A DNA stretch of 64,000 nucleotides, taken from positions 62,001 through 126,000 of the forward strand of contig NZ_JARHTQ010000020.1 in NCBI RefSeq assembly GCF_029223525.1. Direction: 5' to 3'. Every line of letters begins with the position of its first letter. The first letter of the stretch is position 1. This document shows positions 8,901-16,168 of this stretch, piece by piece. This stretch comes from Streptantibioticus ferralitis. Its GTDB lineage: Bacteria; Actinomycetota; Actinomycetes; Streptomycetales; Streptomycetaceae. A model generated the notes under the pieces. The model ran no database searches and was not told where the DNA came from. It saw only the letters and a program-made list of their open reading frames with translations. The position numbers and the translations under genes are program-made.

Positions 8901-10251
8901 CCACGGCCCATTCCACCTGGTTCGGGGTGGGCTGGAGCGCCTGCTGATGGATGTCGTTGCGGGGAACCGAGCACCAACGGTCCTCATCCACCGGATCGTT
9001 GGCGTTGCCGGAGGCTGCCGCTGCCGTCTTGGGCTTCACGGCACTGGGCGTCCCGGCAAGCTCCGGGGAGACCTGGCCGCCGCCCACCTTGCCCGGGGCC
9101 TTGAGGCTCTGGGACGTCGCCGTGCCGCTGCTGGTCGCTGTCGCCGTGATCGTCAGGTCGTGGCTGATGTTCTTCCCGCGCGGTGCGCGCGGCGGAGTCT
9201 GGGACTCGGTGAAGCCGCGTCCGGCACCGCTTATGTTCGCCAAGCCAGCTTCCGCCGCGGGGGAGATGACCGGATCGACCACCATGCTGCCGCCAGTGGA
9301 CACATCGCCGTCGGGGTTGCCGTCGATCGCGGTGACCGCACTCCTGGCAAGGCGCGTAGCCGTCGCGTCACGGCCGACGAGGAACACCCGGCCGCCGCCC
9401 GACTGCTTCAGTGTCAAGTCGCCGAGCTTTCCCGACGCTAGCCCCGCGGCATGATGCCCATCCCAGACCTTCACCTGCGCGCTGCTGCTGCCGTGCCGGT
9501 CGAGGAACGCCACCGTATTGGCGCCGGTCGCTTGAATGTCGAATGGCGTCTTGCTCGTCGCCGCCAGATCCTTCACATGCCCGGCATGGTCGACGCGGAC
9601 CAAGCGGTTCCCGACACCGGCGACCACGCCATCCGGCGTCGGCACAGCGGAGGTGACCTCGCCGCCCACCGTCGTGTCCGCCACCGCCTTACCGGAGGTG
9701 TCGACAGTCACCAGATGCGTCTTGTTGTCACGGAACGCCGTGAACGCCGCCGTATGCGTCGCCGGGTTACAGGACGGGTCGAAGTACGCCAGCGACGCCG
9801 TCAGTGGCATCTTGGTGACCTGGCCGGTAGTCAGGTTCACGATCGCGGTGAACGCGCCGCCGGTCATCAGGTCCTGCCGGTTGGTGAACGTGCGTGGCGC
9901 ATAGACGACGGCGGCATGGTCGTGGTCGATGACGCACTGGTTGCCGATCCACGTATCGGCGGGCATCCCCGGCTCGCTCAGGACGGCTGCGGTCTTCCAG
10001 GCATAGGCGTTCTTGCCGTCGGCGACCAGCAGGTGCAGGCCGTCACTGTCGGCGGCTGACGTCACCGCCTGCTCGGTGGAACTGCGCCATCTCTTGCCGA
10101 GAGTCTTGTCCGGGTCCTTCACCGCTCCCGTGATCTGGGTCTGGGAAGGCTGGGTGGGTTTCGCTGTTGATGGCTGGGCTTGTATCAGCCCGGCGAGAGT
10201 CGCGGTAGCGGCGATTGCCGCTACCGCGCTTACTCTGTGGCCGTTTAACAC
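5926..10251 (-). CDS. Giant secreted protein: lysozyme-like and golvesin-like domains, C-terminal NucA/NucB nuclease
   Basis: 1441 residues, start GTG at 10251 behind aaaggagccgc. Signal peptide: residues ~1-30. Residues ~60-330: repeated beta-strand units resembling a propeller. Residues ~490-640: lysozyme/transglycosylase-like segment with AQESNLWQA (candidate catalytic Glu506) and DCGYGVGQVTDGM. Residues ~860-1010: a golvesin/CBM-like beta domain (HFWYAHARNADHLGGDG ... LGAYRFNN). Residues ~1300-1435: NucA/NucB-type DNase domain with GKSCDEYPFAKS (Cys1339-Asp-Glu). Many Cys suggest disulfides outside the cell. The layout, delivery modules followed by a C-terminal nuclease, is that of a polymorphic toxin or of a secreted DNA-degrading enzyme with wall-binding domains. 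Last gene of a three-gene exported operon; the SUKH gene faces it. Confidence 0.8.
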   Translation of the reverse strand: MLNGHRVSAVAAIAATATLAGLIQAQPSTAKPTQPSQTQITGAVKDPDKTLGKRWRSSTEQAVTSAADSDGLHLLVADGKNAYAWKTAAVLSEPGMPADTWIGNQCVIDHDHAAVVYAPRTFTNRQDLMTGGAFTAIVNLTTGQVTKMPLTASLAYFDPSCNPATHTAAFTAFRDNKTHLVTVDTSGKAVADTTVGGEVTSAVPTPDGVVAGVGNRLVRVDHAGHVKDLAATSKTPFDIQATGANTVAFLDRHGSSSAQVKVWDGHHAAGLASGKLGDLTLKQSGGGRVFLVGRDATATRLARSAVTAIDGNPDGDVSTGGSMVVDPVISPAAEAGLANISGAGRGFTESQTPPRAPRGKNISHDLTITATATSSGTATSQSLKAPGKVGGGQVSPELAGTPSAVKPKTAAAASGNANDPVDEDRWCSVPRNDIHQQALQPTPNQVEWAVDLAIRGDLHSSYLTQGDWRSQTGMATIDPQTMFPPPTLAGGGRIPAQIELGILAQESNLWQAESGSIPGQMGNPLAALAGFYGHKGSNPSDYWKIDWTKSDCGYGVGQVTDGMRMAGHEKPGETALPADEQKAIGLDYATNIAASLQILAAKWNELHKAGQTIAVNNDDPSRPENWFTAVWNYNLGFNPPTPHSNDPWGLGWYNNPANPIYPPSRLAFMDTTLDPKANHDAAHPQDWPYEEKVMGWAAWSIDTGFSYSTSGRQDWPGESGFSSAGFRPAWWNSDAERSAIKPPLDTFCNASNACDVSNPPPCETQHIDGCDILHWWSQPNATWKPDCATSCGHEAIKYTTFINEPGRGYRLQHGTPDCANAPANASVVDSAPAGVDTWSSCGKTTSNGTFQFTFAPDSDGKYEGKGDLHQVGGGWQGHFWYAHARNADHLGGDGGPMLVLGDWKLNAPLSGGQGQIWAHIPDTGAQAHDVVYSIITPFGTYHKTIDQGLYEANAWVSLGAYRFNNSIPEVQLANDTPGGTGDLDVAWDAMAFVPGDFSGMPRVDFPAENPNLPDIDEVAAQTPDTAPAPVNADTAKNVTTAMKATLGADKAKQTAAKCSAPDKSGQQICIGPFQSQPSGGAKPKVKPHAAGAASEPVPWCKTAPGSKYQYTRTQGCIRGGYALNVLKNGEVIGGGNVKIVQEILLTPTSNNFSVWTEFSLPDLTGVPEATLDSYLDTCWATADCTNTNLGAWSGATTWTNGDAHTAARTDTFSWNTVSNGQSTLGFTWDTTWSAPGTSTTANNSWRDQAYNIRCDNQVGGNTGCIFPTATPTLFLNTDKYPAAAAYYWVMAEKLASHPGSKKYNKPLHRLADDTTAKNNRKIVCDSTFNPPSTAIGKSCDEYPFAKSRESGGMTLTSGNACVQMYATKNPDGTYTLNLDPSYPYPTWQEICGRAAVTTTQNTAAGGDLGRFTTAMRLLDNDEYFVRTGFENCTLDEVCNIN

Positions 10252-10260
10252 GCGGCTCCT

Positions 10261-10824
10261 TTAGTCGTAATAGCTCTGGCTGAAGGCGATGATGCTCACT
10301 ACCGGGTGCTGCGGCACTGCTGCATGGCTGCGGTCGATCAGCAGGCCGGCATCGCGGGCGTCGTCGCTGGGCAGGATGCCGACGTAGCTGCGCTTCATCA
10401 GCGCCTCGTAGCCGCCCGGACCGGTCACCCGCAGCGTGATCTCGAACGACAACTGCCGCTTGGACCGGTTGGGGATATCGATCGCCGTGTACACGCCGGC
10501 AGAGTTCGGCGTCGCCCGCACCTTCACATCCCCGAAAGTGAACACAGTGGTGTCACCCTCATGCTGCGGCGCACGCGTCGGGGAGGCCGCGACATCAGTC
10601 GGAGAGGATGTGGGAGTCGGTGTGCTCGACGGCGAAGGCGCCGTTTCAACAGCAGGCGCGGACGGTCTCCACGTCGACCCGTACGGGCCCGAGGAGAGCT
10701 GCGGCTTCGCATCACCGCCCGTCAACGCGCTACACCCGGACACGGCGGCAGCCGTCACCGCCAAAGCGGTGCCGGTCACCAAAAGGGCCACGGCCCGTCG
10801 TGAGGGGATCTCAGTCACAAGCAC
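10261..10824 (-). CDS. Lipoprotein of unknown function (exported operon, second gene)
   Basis: 187 residues starting GTG at 10824, or GTG at 10818, where GTGACTGA would overlap the upstream stop codon. Basic N-terminus (SRR), hydrophobic stretch and lipobox VSGC put the lipidated Cys at residue 31. A Thr/Ser/Pro-rich linker follows, then a compact domain (residues ~90-187, VFTFGDVKVRATPNSAGVYT, QLSFEITLRVTGPGGYEAL) that looks like a small immunoglobulin-like beta domain. I do not recognise the family. It sits 9 bp upstream of the giant nuclease gene and is surely co-transcribed, so it may help the nuclease reach or stay at the cell surface. Confidence 0.75.
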   Translation of the reverse strand: MLVTEIPSRRAVALLVTGTALAVTAAAVSGCSALTGGDAKPQLSSGPYGSTWRPSAPAVETAPSPSSTPTPTSSPTDVAASPTRAPQHEGDTTVFTFGDVKVRATPNSAGVYTAIDIPNRSKRQLSFEITLRVTGPGGYEALMKRSYVGILPSDDARDAGLLIDRSHAAVPQHPVVSIIAFSQSYYD

Positions 10825-11368
10825 CGACCGTCTGATCGTTGTCGACCACCACAGCCCCGTTCGGCGCCTTCATGTAGGAGTAGACGGTGCCGCAGTAGCC
10901 CTTGCTCTGGTACACCGGTCCCGCGTATGAGCTGAAGGTGCCGAAGTTCCGTACCGGGCCGATCGAGGTGTAGTTCGTGCTCAGGCGCACCCCCATGTAG
11001 TGGGCGGATCCGGTGTCGTTGAAGAACACCGCGCAGATCGGCCTGTCCTCGTAGTTCGGACCCGTCGTGTTCCCGTTCGTCCAGGTGTAGGTGGTGCCCC
11101 AAGTGCCGTAGCGCCACGCCCCCGTGGAGATCGTGTACCCCGCACCGCACACGTTCGCGGATGCCGCTGCTAACTGGGCGTTCGCTGTAAGGATCTTGGC
11201 CGTCCCGGCTTTTGCGTGCCGGTCGACGTTGAACCCCGCCGCCTTCACCGTCTGAAGCGGCGCGTCGGTCTTCACCGACGGCAGATCGGCCGCAGACGCA
11301 GTCGGTATCGCCGCTACAGCGCTGAGCAGAGCAGCAGCGACGACACCGAGACGCAGAGACGTCTTCAC
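10811..11368 (-). CDS. Small secreted protein of unknown function (exported operon, first gene)
   Basis: 185 residues with a textbook signal peptide: MKTSLRLGVVAAALLSAVAA followed by an Ala-x-Ala cleavage site near residue 27 (ASA/A). The mature part has four Cys, aromatic beta-rich sequence and many Thr/Asn/Gly residues (GAWRYGTWGTTYTWTNGN, RPICAVFFNDTGSAHYMGVR, KGYCGTVYSY). The family is unknown to me. It overlaps the lipoprotein gene by a few bases, so translation is probably coupled. First gene of the operon; the control region is upstream at 11369-11459. Confidence 0.75.
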   Translation of the reverse strand: MKTSLRLGVVAAALLSAVAAIPTASAADLPSVKTDAPLQTVKAAGFNVDRHAKAGTAKILTANAQLAAASANVCGAGYTISTGAWRYGTWGTTYTWTNGNTTGPNYEDRPICAVFFNDTGSAHYMGVRLSTNYTSIGPVRNFGTFSSYAGPVYQSKGYCGTVYSYMKAPNGAVVVDNDQTVGACD

Positions 11369-11429
11369 ATGAACCCCTCCCGTTTTCTTCAGTTTTCTAC
11401 CCCGACGATGCTATCTGATCATGTGTAAA

Positions 11430-11443
11430 TATTCGCGCGAATA
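11430..11443. promoter_or_regulatory. Perfect 14-bp palindrome in divergent promoter region
   Basis: TATTCGCGCGAATA is its own reverse complement. It lies 61 bp upstream of the exported operon (minus strand) and 16 bp before the start of a small plus-strand ORF, in an unusually AT-rich 90-bp stretch. A symmetric site here is a likely operator for the toxin operon, but no regulator gene is visible in the element. Confidence 0.5.
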
Positions 11444-11459
11444 AAGGAGCGTAGAGAAC

Positions 11460-11726
11460 ATGCCAGACAAAAGAGAAAAGGGCTGCTTATTACTCGGCAA
11501 TATGAGGTACGGGATGCGGTTGTTGACCACCACAGCAAGCTGGGTGAGGGCGTGGCTCTGCCGCCTGCCCGACATGCCCGGTAAGTCGGCGGTGTCCCAG
11601 GAGGAGATACTGCCGGACGCGCCACTGCCTGGTTTCGAGCCGGAGTTGGCGCTGCCGCACAAGGGCTGGCAGGCCACACCTACCTGGCAGGTGGGGACCT
11701 GCAAGAGCCGCTCGTTCCTCGATTAA
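11460..11726 (+). CDS. Small ORF of unknown function (88 residues)
   Basis: ATG at 11460 is preceded by aaaggagcg nine bases upstream, an excellent ribosome binding site. That is the main reason for calling it. The N-terminal third is basic with AT-rich codons (MPDKREKGCLLLGNMRYGMR), unlike the surrounding genes. The rest is Pro/Trp-containing (LPDMPGKSAVSQEEILPD, HKGWQATPTWQVGTCKS) and ends at a TAA. No domain is recognisable. It is divergent from the exported operon and shares the palindrome. It could be a small regulator, a signal or a decayed gene. Confidence 0.35.
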   Translation: MPDKREKGCLLLGNMRYGMRLLTTTASWVRAWLCRLPDMPGKSAVSQEEILPDAPLPGFEPELALPHKGWQATPTWQVGTCKSRSFLD

Positions 11727-11819
11727 CCAGGTAGAGGGGTGGTTGGCTGAACTGGAACGACACTGACTCGAACGCGGCACCTTGACAACGAGTTTGGCCG
11801 CCCCAACAGAATGGGAAGC

Positions 11820-13979
11820 TCAGCCTGCCGAAGCGAGAACCAACGGAAGCACCTGTTCGCTTCCCGCCTGGCGGAGCAGGCGAGCAGCGACTGCGAGGGT
11901 CCAGCCGGAATCGGTGTAATCGTCCACGAGCAGGACAGGGCCTGGAGAGCGCGCCAGGGCACCAGCCAGCTCCTCGGAGACGGTGAAGGTGCCGGACAAC
12001 GCCTTGAGACGTTGAGCGGAGTTGCTGCGCCGTGCCGCGTGCACGCCGCTCGGCCTGGTGTACGTCAGTGTGCCCAGGAAGGGGAGGCGGCCGATGGTTG
12101 CAATGCCCTCTGCGAGGGAACCCACCAGCTGCGGGCGCGCCAAGGATGGCACAGCGACGACTCCCACCGGCCGGGCAGCGGCGTCCGGAACATTCGACGC
12201 CCAGCCCCCCGGAGAGCGCGCCCAGTCGGCGAGGACCACCACCGCAGCCCGCAGGACATCGTCGGGGACCGGCCCATCGGGCGCGTTCTCAGCCAGCAGC
12301 GGGCGCAGCCGGTTGCCCCAGCCGATATCCGAGAGCCGCCCCAAGGCGCGCCCGGTGGAGCACTGCTGTTTGGCCGGGATACGGCCCTTGAGGTCGATGC
12401 CCAGTGCGGGCATCCCCGTCGGCCACATCCGACGCGGCTCAACTTCCACCCCCGGGCGATCCAGTTCCTTTGCCGCTCCGGTCAGCGACTCCGCCGAAAC
12501 GGAGGAATCGGCCCAGGCCCCTGCACAGTTGTCGCAACGGCCGCACGGGGTCGCCCCCTCGTCGTCCAGTTGTCGGCGCAGGAACTCCATCCGGCACTGG
12601 GACGTGCTCACGTAATCTCGCATAGCCTGCTGCTCGGCCGCCCGCTGCCGAGCGACCCAGGAGTACCGCTCGGAGTCGTAGACCCACTGCTCGCCGGTGG
12701 AGATCCAGCCGCCCTTCACCCGTTTGACCGCCCCGTCCACGTCGAGCACCTTGAGCATCGTCTCCAGACGGGTGCGCCGCAGGTCGACCACAGCCTCCAG
12801 GGCTGGCACGGACAGCGACCGTCCCGCATCCGCGAGGGCCGAGAGGGTCTGGCGGACCTGCGCCTCGGGTGGGAAGGCGGTATCGGCGAAGTAGCGCCAG
12901 ATGGCCTCGTCCTCCTTGCCCGGCAGCAGCAGGACATCGGCGTGGGCCACGCCGCGCCCGGCGCGGCCGACCTGCTGGTAGTAGGCGATGGGCGAGGACG
13001 GCGAGCCGAGATGGAGCACGAAGCCCAGGTCCGGCTTGTCGAAGCCCATGCCCAGCGCCGACGTCGCGACCAGCGCCTTGACCCGGTTCTCCAGCAGGTC
13101 GGCCTCGGCCTGCTGCCGATCAGCGTTCTCCGTGCGCCCCGTGTAGGAGGCGACCTGGAAGCCGCGCTGCCGCAGGTAGGCGGTGGCCTCCTCGGCCGCG
13201 GCCACCGTCAGCGTGTAGATGATCCCGGAACCCGGCAGCTCGTCCAGGTGCTCGGCGAGCCAGGCCAGGCGGTGCGCGGCGTCCGGCAGCTGGACCACAC
13301 CCAGCCGCAGGCTCTCCCTCTCCAGCGGGCCGCGCAGCACCAGGGCCTGGCCGGCACCGGTACCAAGCTGCTCGGCCACATCCGCAGTGACCCGCGCGTT
13401 GGCGGTCGCGGTGGTGGCCAGCACCGGCACGCCGGGGGCAAGCTCGGCCAGCATCGCCCGCAGCCTGCGGTAGTCAGGGCGGAAGTCGTGTCCCCAGTCG
13501 GAAATGCAGTGCGCCTCGTCCACCACCAGCAGACCGGTCGTGGCCGCGAGCTTGGGTAGCACTTGATCGCGAAAATCCACAGAATTAAGACGTTCCGGAC
13601 TTACAAGGAGAACATCGGTCTCGCCGCGCTCGACCTCCTCATAAATGGTGTCCCACTCCTCCGGATTGGCCGAGTTAATCGTCCGCGCCCGGATACCGGC
13701 CCGCGCCGCCGACTCGACCTGGTTACGCATCAGCGCCAGCAACGGCGAAACGATCACCGTCGGGCCGGAGCCACGACGGCGCAGCAGAGCGGTGGCAACG
13801 AAGTACACCGCCGACTTACCCCAGCCGGTGCGCTGCACCACCAGGGCACGCCGACGCTCCTCCACCAAAGCCGCCACCGCCTGCCACTGGTCCTCCCGCA
13901 ACCGCGCCGAACCCCCCGGTTCACCGACGAGCTCAGCAAGGATGGCATCGGCTTCAGTGCGGAGCTCCAGATGGTCCAT
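11820..13979 (-). CDS. recQ: RecQ family DNA helicase, intact copy carried by the element
   Basis: 719 residues from ATG 13979, behind GGTTGCATGGGGGC as in the chromosomal copy. ATP-dependent 3'-5' DNA helicase. Walker A: QRTGWGKSA (~residue 54). DEAH box: VVDEAHCISDWGHDFRPDYRR. Motif VI region: YYQQVGRAGRG. A four-Cys zinc-binding site lies in FLRRQLDDEGATPCGRCDNC with the preceding Cys in SQCRMEF. The C-terminal ~200 residues include PRRMWPTGMPALGIDLKGRI and end with GPVLLVDDYTDSGWTLAVAA, a phosphoribosyltransferase-like PRPP loop. It is co-linear with both halves of the disrupted chromosomal recQ and nearly identical in motif regions. All helicase motifs are intact, so it is probably the only working RecQ of this locus. 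Codons 13566-13616 are anomalously A/T-ending (see findings). Confidence 0.95.
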   Translation of the reverse strand: MDHLELRTEADAILAELVGEPGGSARLREDQWQAVAALVEERRRALVVQRTGWGKSAVYFVATALLRRRGSGPTVIVSPLLALMRNQVESAARAGIRARTINSANPEEWDTIYEEVERGETDVLLVSPERLNSVDFRDQVLPKLAATTGLLVVDEAHCISDWGHDFRPDYRRLRAMLAELAPGVPVLATTATANARVTADVAEQLGTGAGQALVLRGPLERESLRLGVVQLPDAAHRLAWLAEHLDELPGSGIIYTLTVAAAEEATAYLRQRGFQVASYTGRTENADRQQAEADLLENRVKALVATSALGMGFDKPDLGFVLHLGSPSSPIAYYQQVGRAGRGVAHADVLLLPGKEDEAIWRYFADTAFPPEAQVRQTLSALADAGRSLSVPALEAVVDLRRTRLETMLKVLDVDGAVKRVKGGWISTGEQWVYDSERYSWVARQRAAEQQAMRDYVSTSQCRMEFLRRQLDDEGATPCGRCDNCAGAWADSSVSAESLTGAAKELDRPGVEVEPRRMWPTGMPALGIDLKGRIPAKQQCSTGRALGRLSDIGWGNRLRPLLAENAPDGPVPDDVLRAAVVVLADWARSPGGWASNVPDAAARPVGVVAVPSLARPQLVGSLAEGIATIGRLPFLGTLTYTRPSGVHAARRSNSAQRLKALSGTFTVSEELAGALARSPGPVLLVDDYTDSGWTLAVAARLLRQAGSEQVLPLVLASAG
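13566..13616 (-). other. recQ: Recoded attachment-site equivalent inside the carried recQ
   Basis: These 17 codons encode DVLLVSPERLNSVDFRD, the segment into which the element inserted in the chromosomal gene. Thirteen of the 17 third positions are A or T, against four of 17 in the chromosomal gene. The core AGCCCCGA reads AGTCCGGA here (13594-13601, minus strand). Protein sequence is preserved while DNA identity to the attachment site is lost. Confidence 0.85.
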
Positions 13980-14128
13980 GCCCCCATGCAACCCGATGGC
14001 AAGGACGACGGCCAATTCACTCAGCGTGACAACCGGCTCACGAAGGGTCCACCCGTCACGCACAGGCCGGGGATGGCCAGGACCGAGCGCTCAGCCGCGA
14101 CCATCCCCGATCGGCATGTTTGCGCAGG

Positions 14129-14183
14129 TCACGGCTCCAACTCCGCCTGGAATTTGAATGCCTTCCCAGTTCCGTAGCCCCGA
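14129..14183 (-). other. Detached 3' tail of the integrase reading frame (attP right arm)
   Basis: Reading leftward through the attR core, CGG GGC is in the same phase as in the recombinase fragment at attL. The frame continues YGTGKAFKFQAELEP and stops with TGA at 14131-14129. When the element is circular this segment would complete the integrase C-terminus; integration moves it to the opposite end of the element. Confidence 0.65.
14176..14183 (+). repeat. attR core AGCCCCGA
   Basis: Right copy of the 8-bp core, followed directly by GCGGCTGAACAAC, the continuation of chromosomal recQ (codons for ERLNN). The sequence to its left (cccagttccgt) is element DNA with no match to recQ. Confidence 0.8.
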
Positions 14184-15972
14184 GCGGCTGAACAACCCCG
14201 ATTTCCGGGACGACGTACTACCCAAACTGGCGGCGACCACCGGCCTGTTGGTCGTGGACGAGGCACACTGCATCTCCGACTGGGGCCATGACTTCCGGCC
14301 GGACTACCGCCGACTGCGGACCATGCTCGCGGAACTCCCACCCGGCACACCGGTGTTGGCCACCACGGCGACCGCCAACGCCCGAGTGACCGCCGACGTG
14401 GCCGAGCAGTTGGGCACCGGAAGCCATCCGGACCAGGGCGGAGGCGCCCTCGTACTCCGCGGCCCGCTGGACCGGGAAAGCCTGGCGCTCGCAGTACTTC
14501 GGCTGCCAGACGCCGCACACCGGTTGGCATGGCTCGCCGATCACCTGAACGCGCTGCCCGGCTCGGGGATCATCTACACGCTCACCGTCGCGGCAGCCGA
14601 AGAAGTCACCGCCTTCCTGCGGCAGCGCGGGTACGCCGTCGCCTCCTACTCGGGGAAGACCGAGGACGCCGACCGGCGAACGGCGGAGGCCGACCTCCTG
14701 GCCAACCGGGTCAAGGCACTGGTGGCCACCTCCGCACTCGGCATGGGCTTCGACAAACCCGACCTCGGCTTCGTGGTGCACATCGGCTCTCCGTCCTCCC
14801 CCATCGCCTACTACCAGCAGGTGGGGCGGGCCGGTCGCGGAGTGGACCACGCCGAGGTGCTGCTGCTGCCCGGCCGCGAAGACGAAGCGATCTGGCGGTA
14901 CTTCGCCTCGCTCGCATTCCCCGGTGAGGAACAGGTGCACCGCACCCTCCAGGTACTCACCGACGCGGACCGACCCGTATCGCTCCCGGCTCTGGAAGCC
15001 CGGGTCGACCTTCGCCGCTCCCGCTTGGAGACGATGCTCAAGGTCCTGGACGTGGACGGCGCGGTACGGCGGGTACGCGGCGGCTGGACGGCCACCGGGC
15101 AGCCATGGACATACGACGCCGAGCGGTACTCATGGGTGGCCCGCCAGCGCGAGGCCGAACAACAAGCGATGCGCGGCTACGCGGCCACCACGAACTGCCG
15201 AATGGAGTACCTGAGACGACAGCTTGACGACGAAGCAGCCGAACCATGCGGCCGCTGCGACAACTGCGCCGGGGCCCGATTCCCCGAGCAGGTCTCCCCC
15301 GACACGCTGGACGCCGCTCGAGCCGCACTGGGCAGGCCCGGCGTCCAACTGGAGCCACGCCGCATGTGGCCGACCGGAATGCCCGCGGTCGGCGTCGACC
15401 TCAAGGGGCGTATTCCGGCCACTGAACAGGCCTCAAGCGGCCGAGCCCTCGGCAGACTCTCGGACATCGGCTGGGGCAACCGGCTGCGCCCCCTGTTCGC
15501 CGACGGAGCCCCCGACGCCCCGGTGCCCGCGGACGCCGTGGAGGCGGTGGTACGGGTCCTCGCCGACTGGGCCAAGGGGCCCGACGGTTGGGCGAGCGGC
15601 GAACCCGACGCCCCGGCCCGCCCGGTCGGCGTGGTCACCGTGGATTCGCGCACCCGTCCCCAACTGATCGAATCGCTCGGCACCAGGATCGCCGAAATAG
15701 GGCGGATGCCCCTGCTCGGCCGCGTCTCCTACCCGGCAGACCGGGCACCCGAGCGCATACCGCGCAGTAACAGCGCTCAGCGACTGCGCGCCCTACACGG
15801 CGCGTTCACCGTCCCACCGGAACTGGCTGCGCAAATGACCCGTACCCCGGGGCCCGTACTGCTGGTCGACGACTTCGCCGACACTGGCTGGACCCTGGCC
15901 GTCACCGCCCGCCTCCTGCTGCGCTCCGGCGCTCAAGCGGTATTGCCACTGGTCCTGGCCACGCAAGGCTGA
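14176..15972 (+). pseudogene. recQ: Chromosomal recQ, 3' fragment
   Basis: From SPERLNNPDFRDDVLPKL to the natural stop, about 598 residues of RecQ: DEAH box (VVDEAHCISDWGHDF), motif VI (YYQQVGRAGRG), zinc site (EPCGRCDNC) and C-terminal PRPP-loop-like motif (PVLLVDDFADTGWTL). Walker A and the first ~130 residues are separated from it by the element. An ATG at 14158, supplied by element sequence, is in frame and could allow a truncated product (MPSQFRSPERL...), but there is no good ribosome binding site. Without Walker A it cannot hydrolyse ATP. The frame itself is still open, so decay of this half is recent or slow. Confidence 0.92.
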
Positions 15973-16168
15973 GCCGAGGCCGGTCCACAGCGATCGCGGC
16001 AGGATCTAACCGGCGGACAGGCGCATACCGGCCGCGTGGCGGCAATTGCTCATTGCCGCACATGCATACGGAGGGAAGAATTGGACCGGACCCCCGGCAG
16101 GCTCATCGAGCTCCGAGACCGGCGTACGCCCGTGCCCAGCAACCGAGCGCGCGCACGAAGGGAGGACC

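Larger units (their letters stand above)
3805..14183. mobile_element. Integrated element inserted in recQ, carrying a replacement recQ
   Basis: The element is bounded by two copies of AGCCCCGA (3805-3812 and 14176-14183). Removing one copy with everything between rejoins recQ perfectly: GTA AGC CCC GAG CGG encodes VSPER as in the intact paralog. Contents in order: 3' part of a large serine recombinase (minus), a broken gene, a SUKH-type gene, a convergent three-gene operon of exported proteins ending in a NucA/NucB nuclease, a small ORF, and a full-length inverted recQ. No replication or conjugation genes are visible. The recombinase catalytic domain is missing, so the element looks stranded. 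The short core and the adjacent recombinase are what serine-integrase elements leave behind. Confidence 0.88.

Noticed and set aside
3805-14183. Transposon (IS) insertion as the cause of the recQ split
   Set aside because: No terminal inverted repeats and no transposase with a DDE motif; the DUF4096-like segment is fused to a serine recombinase tail, and the junction is a shared core.
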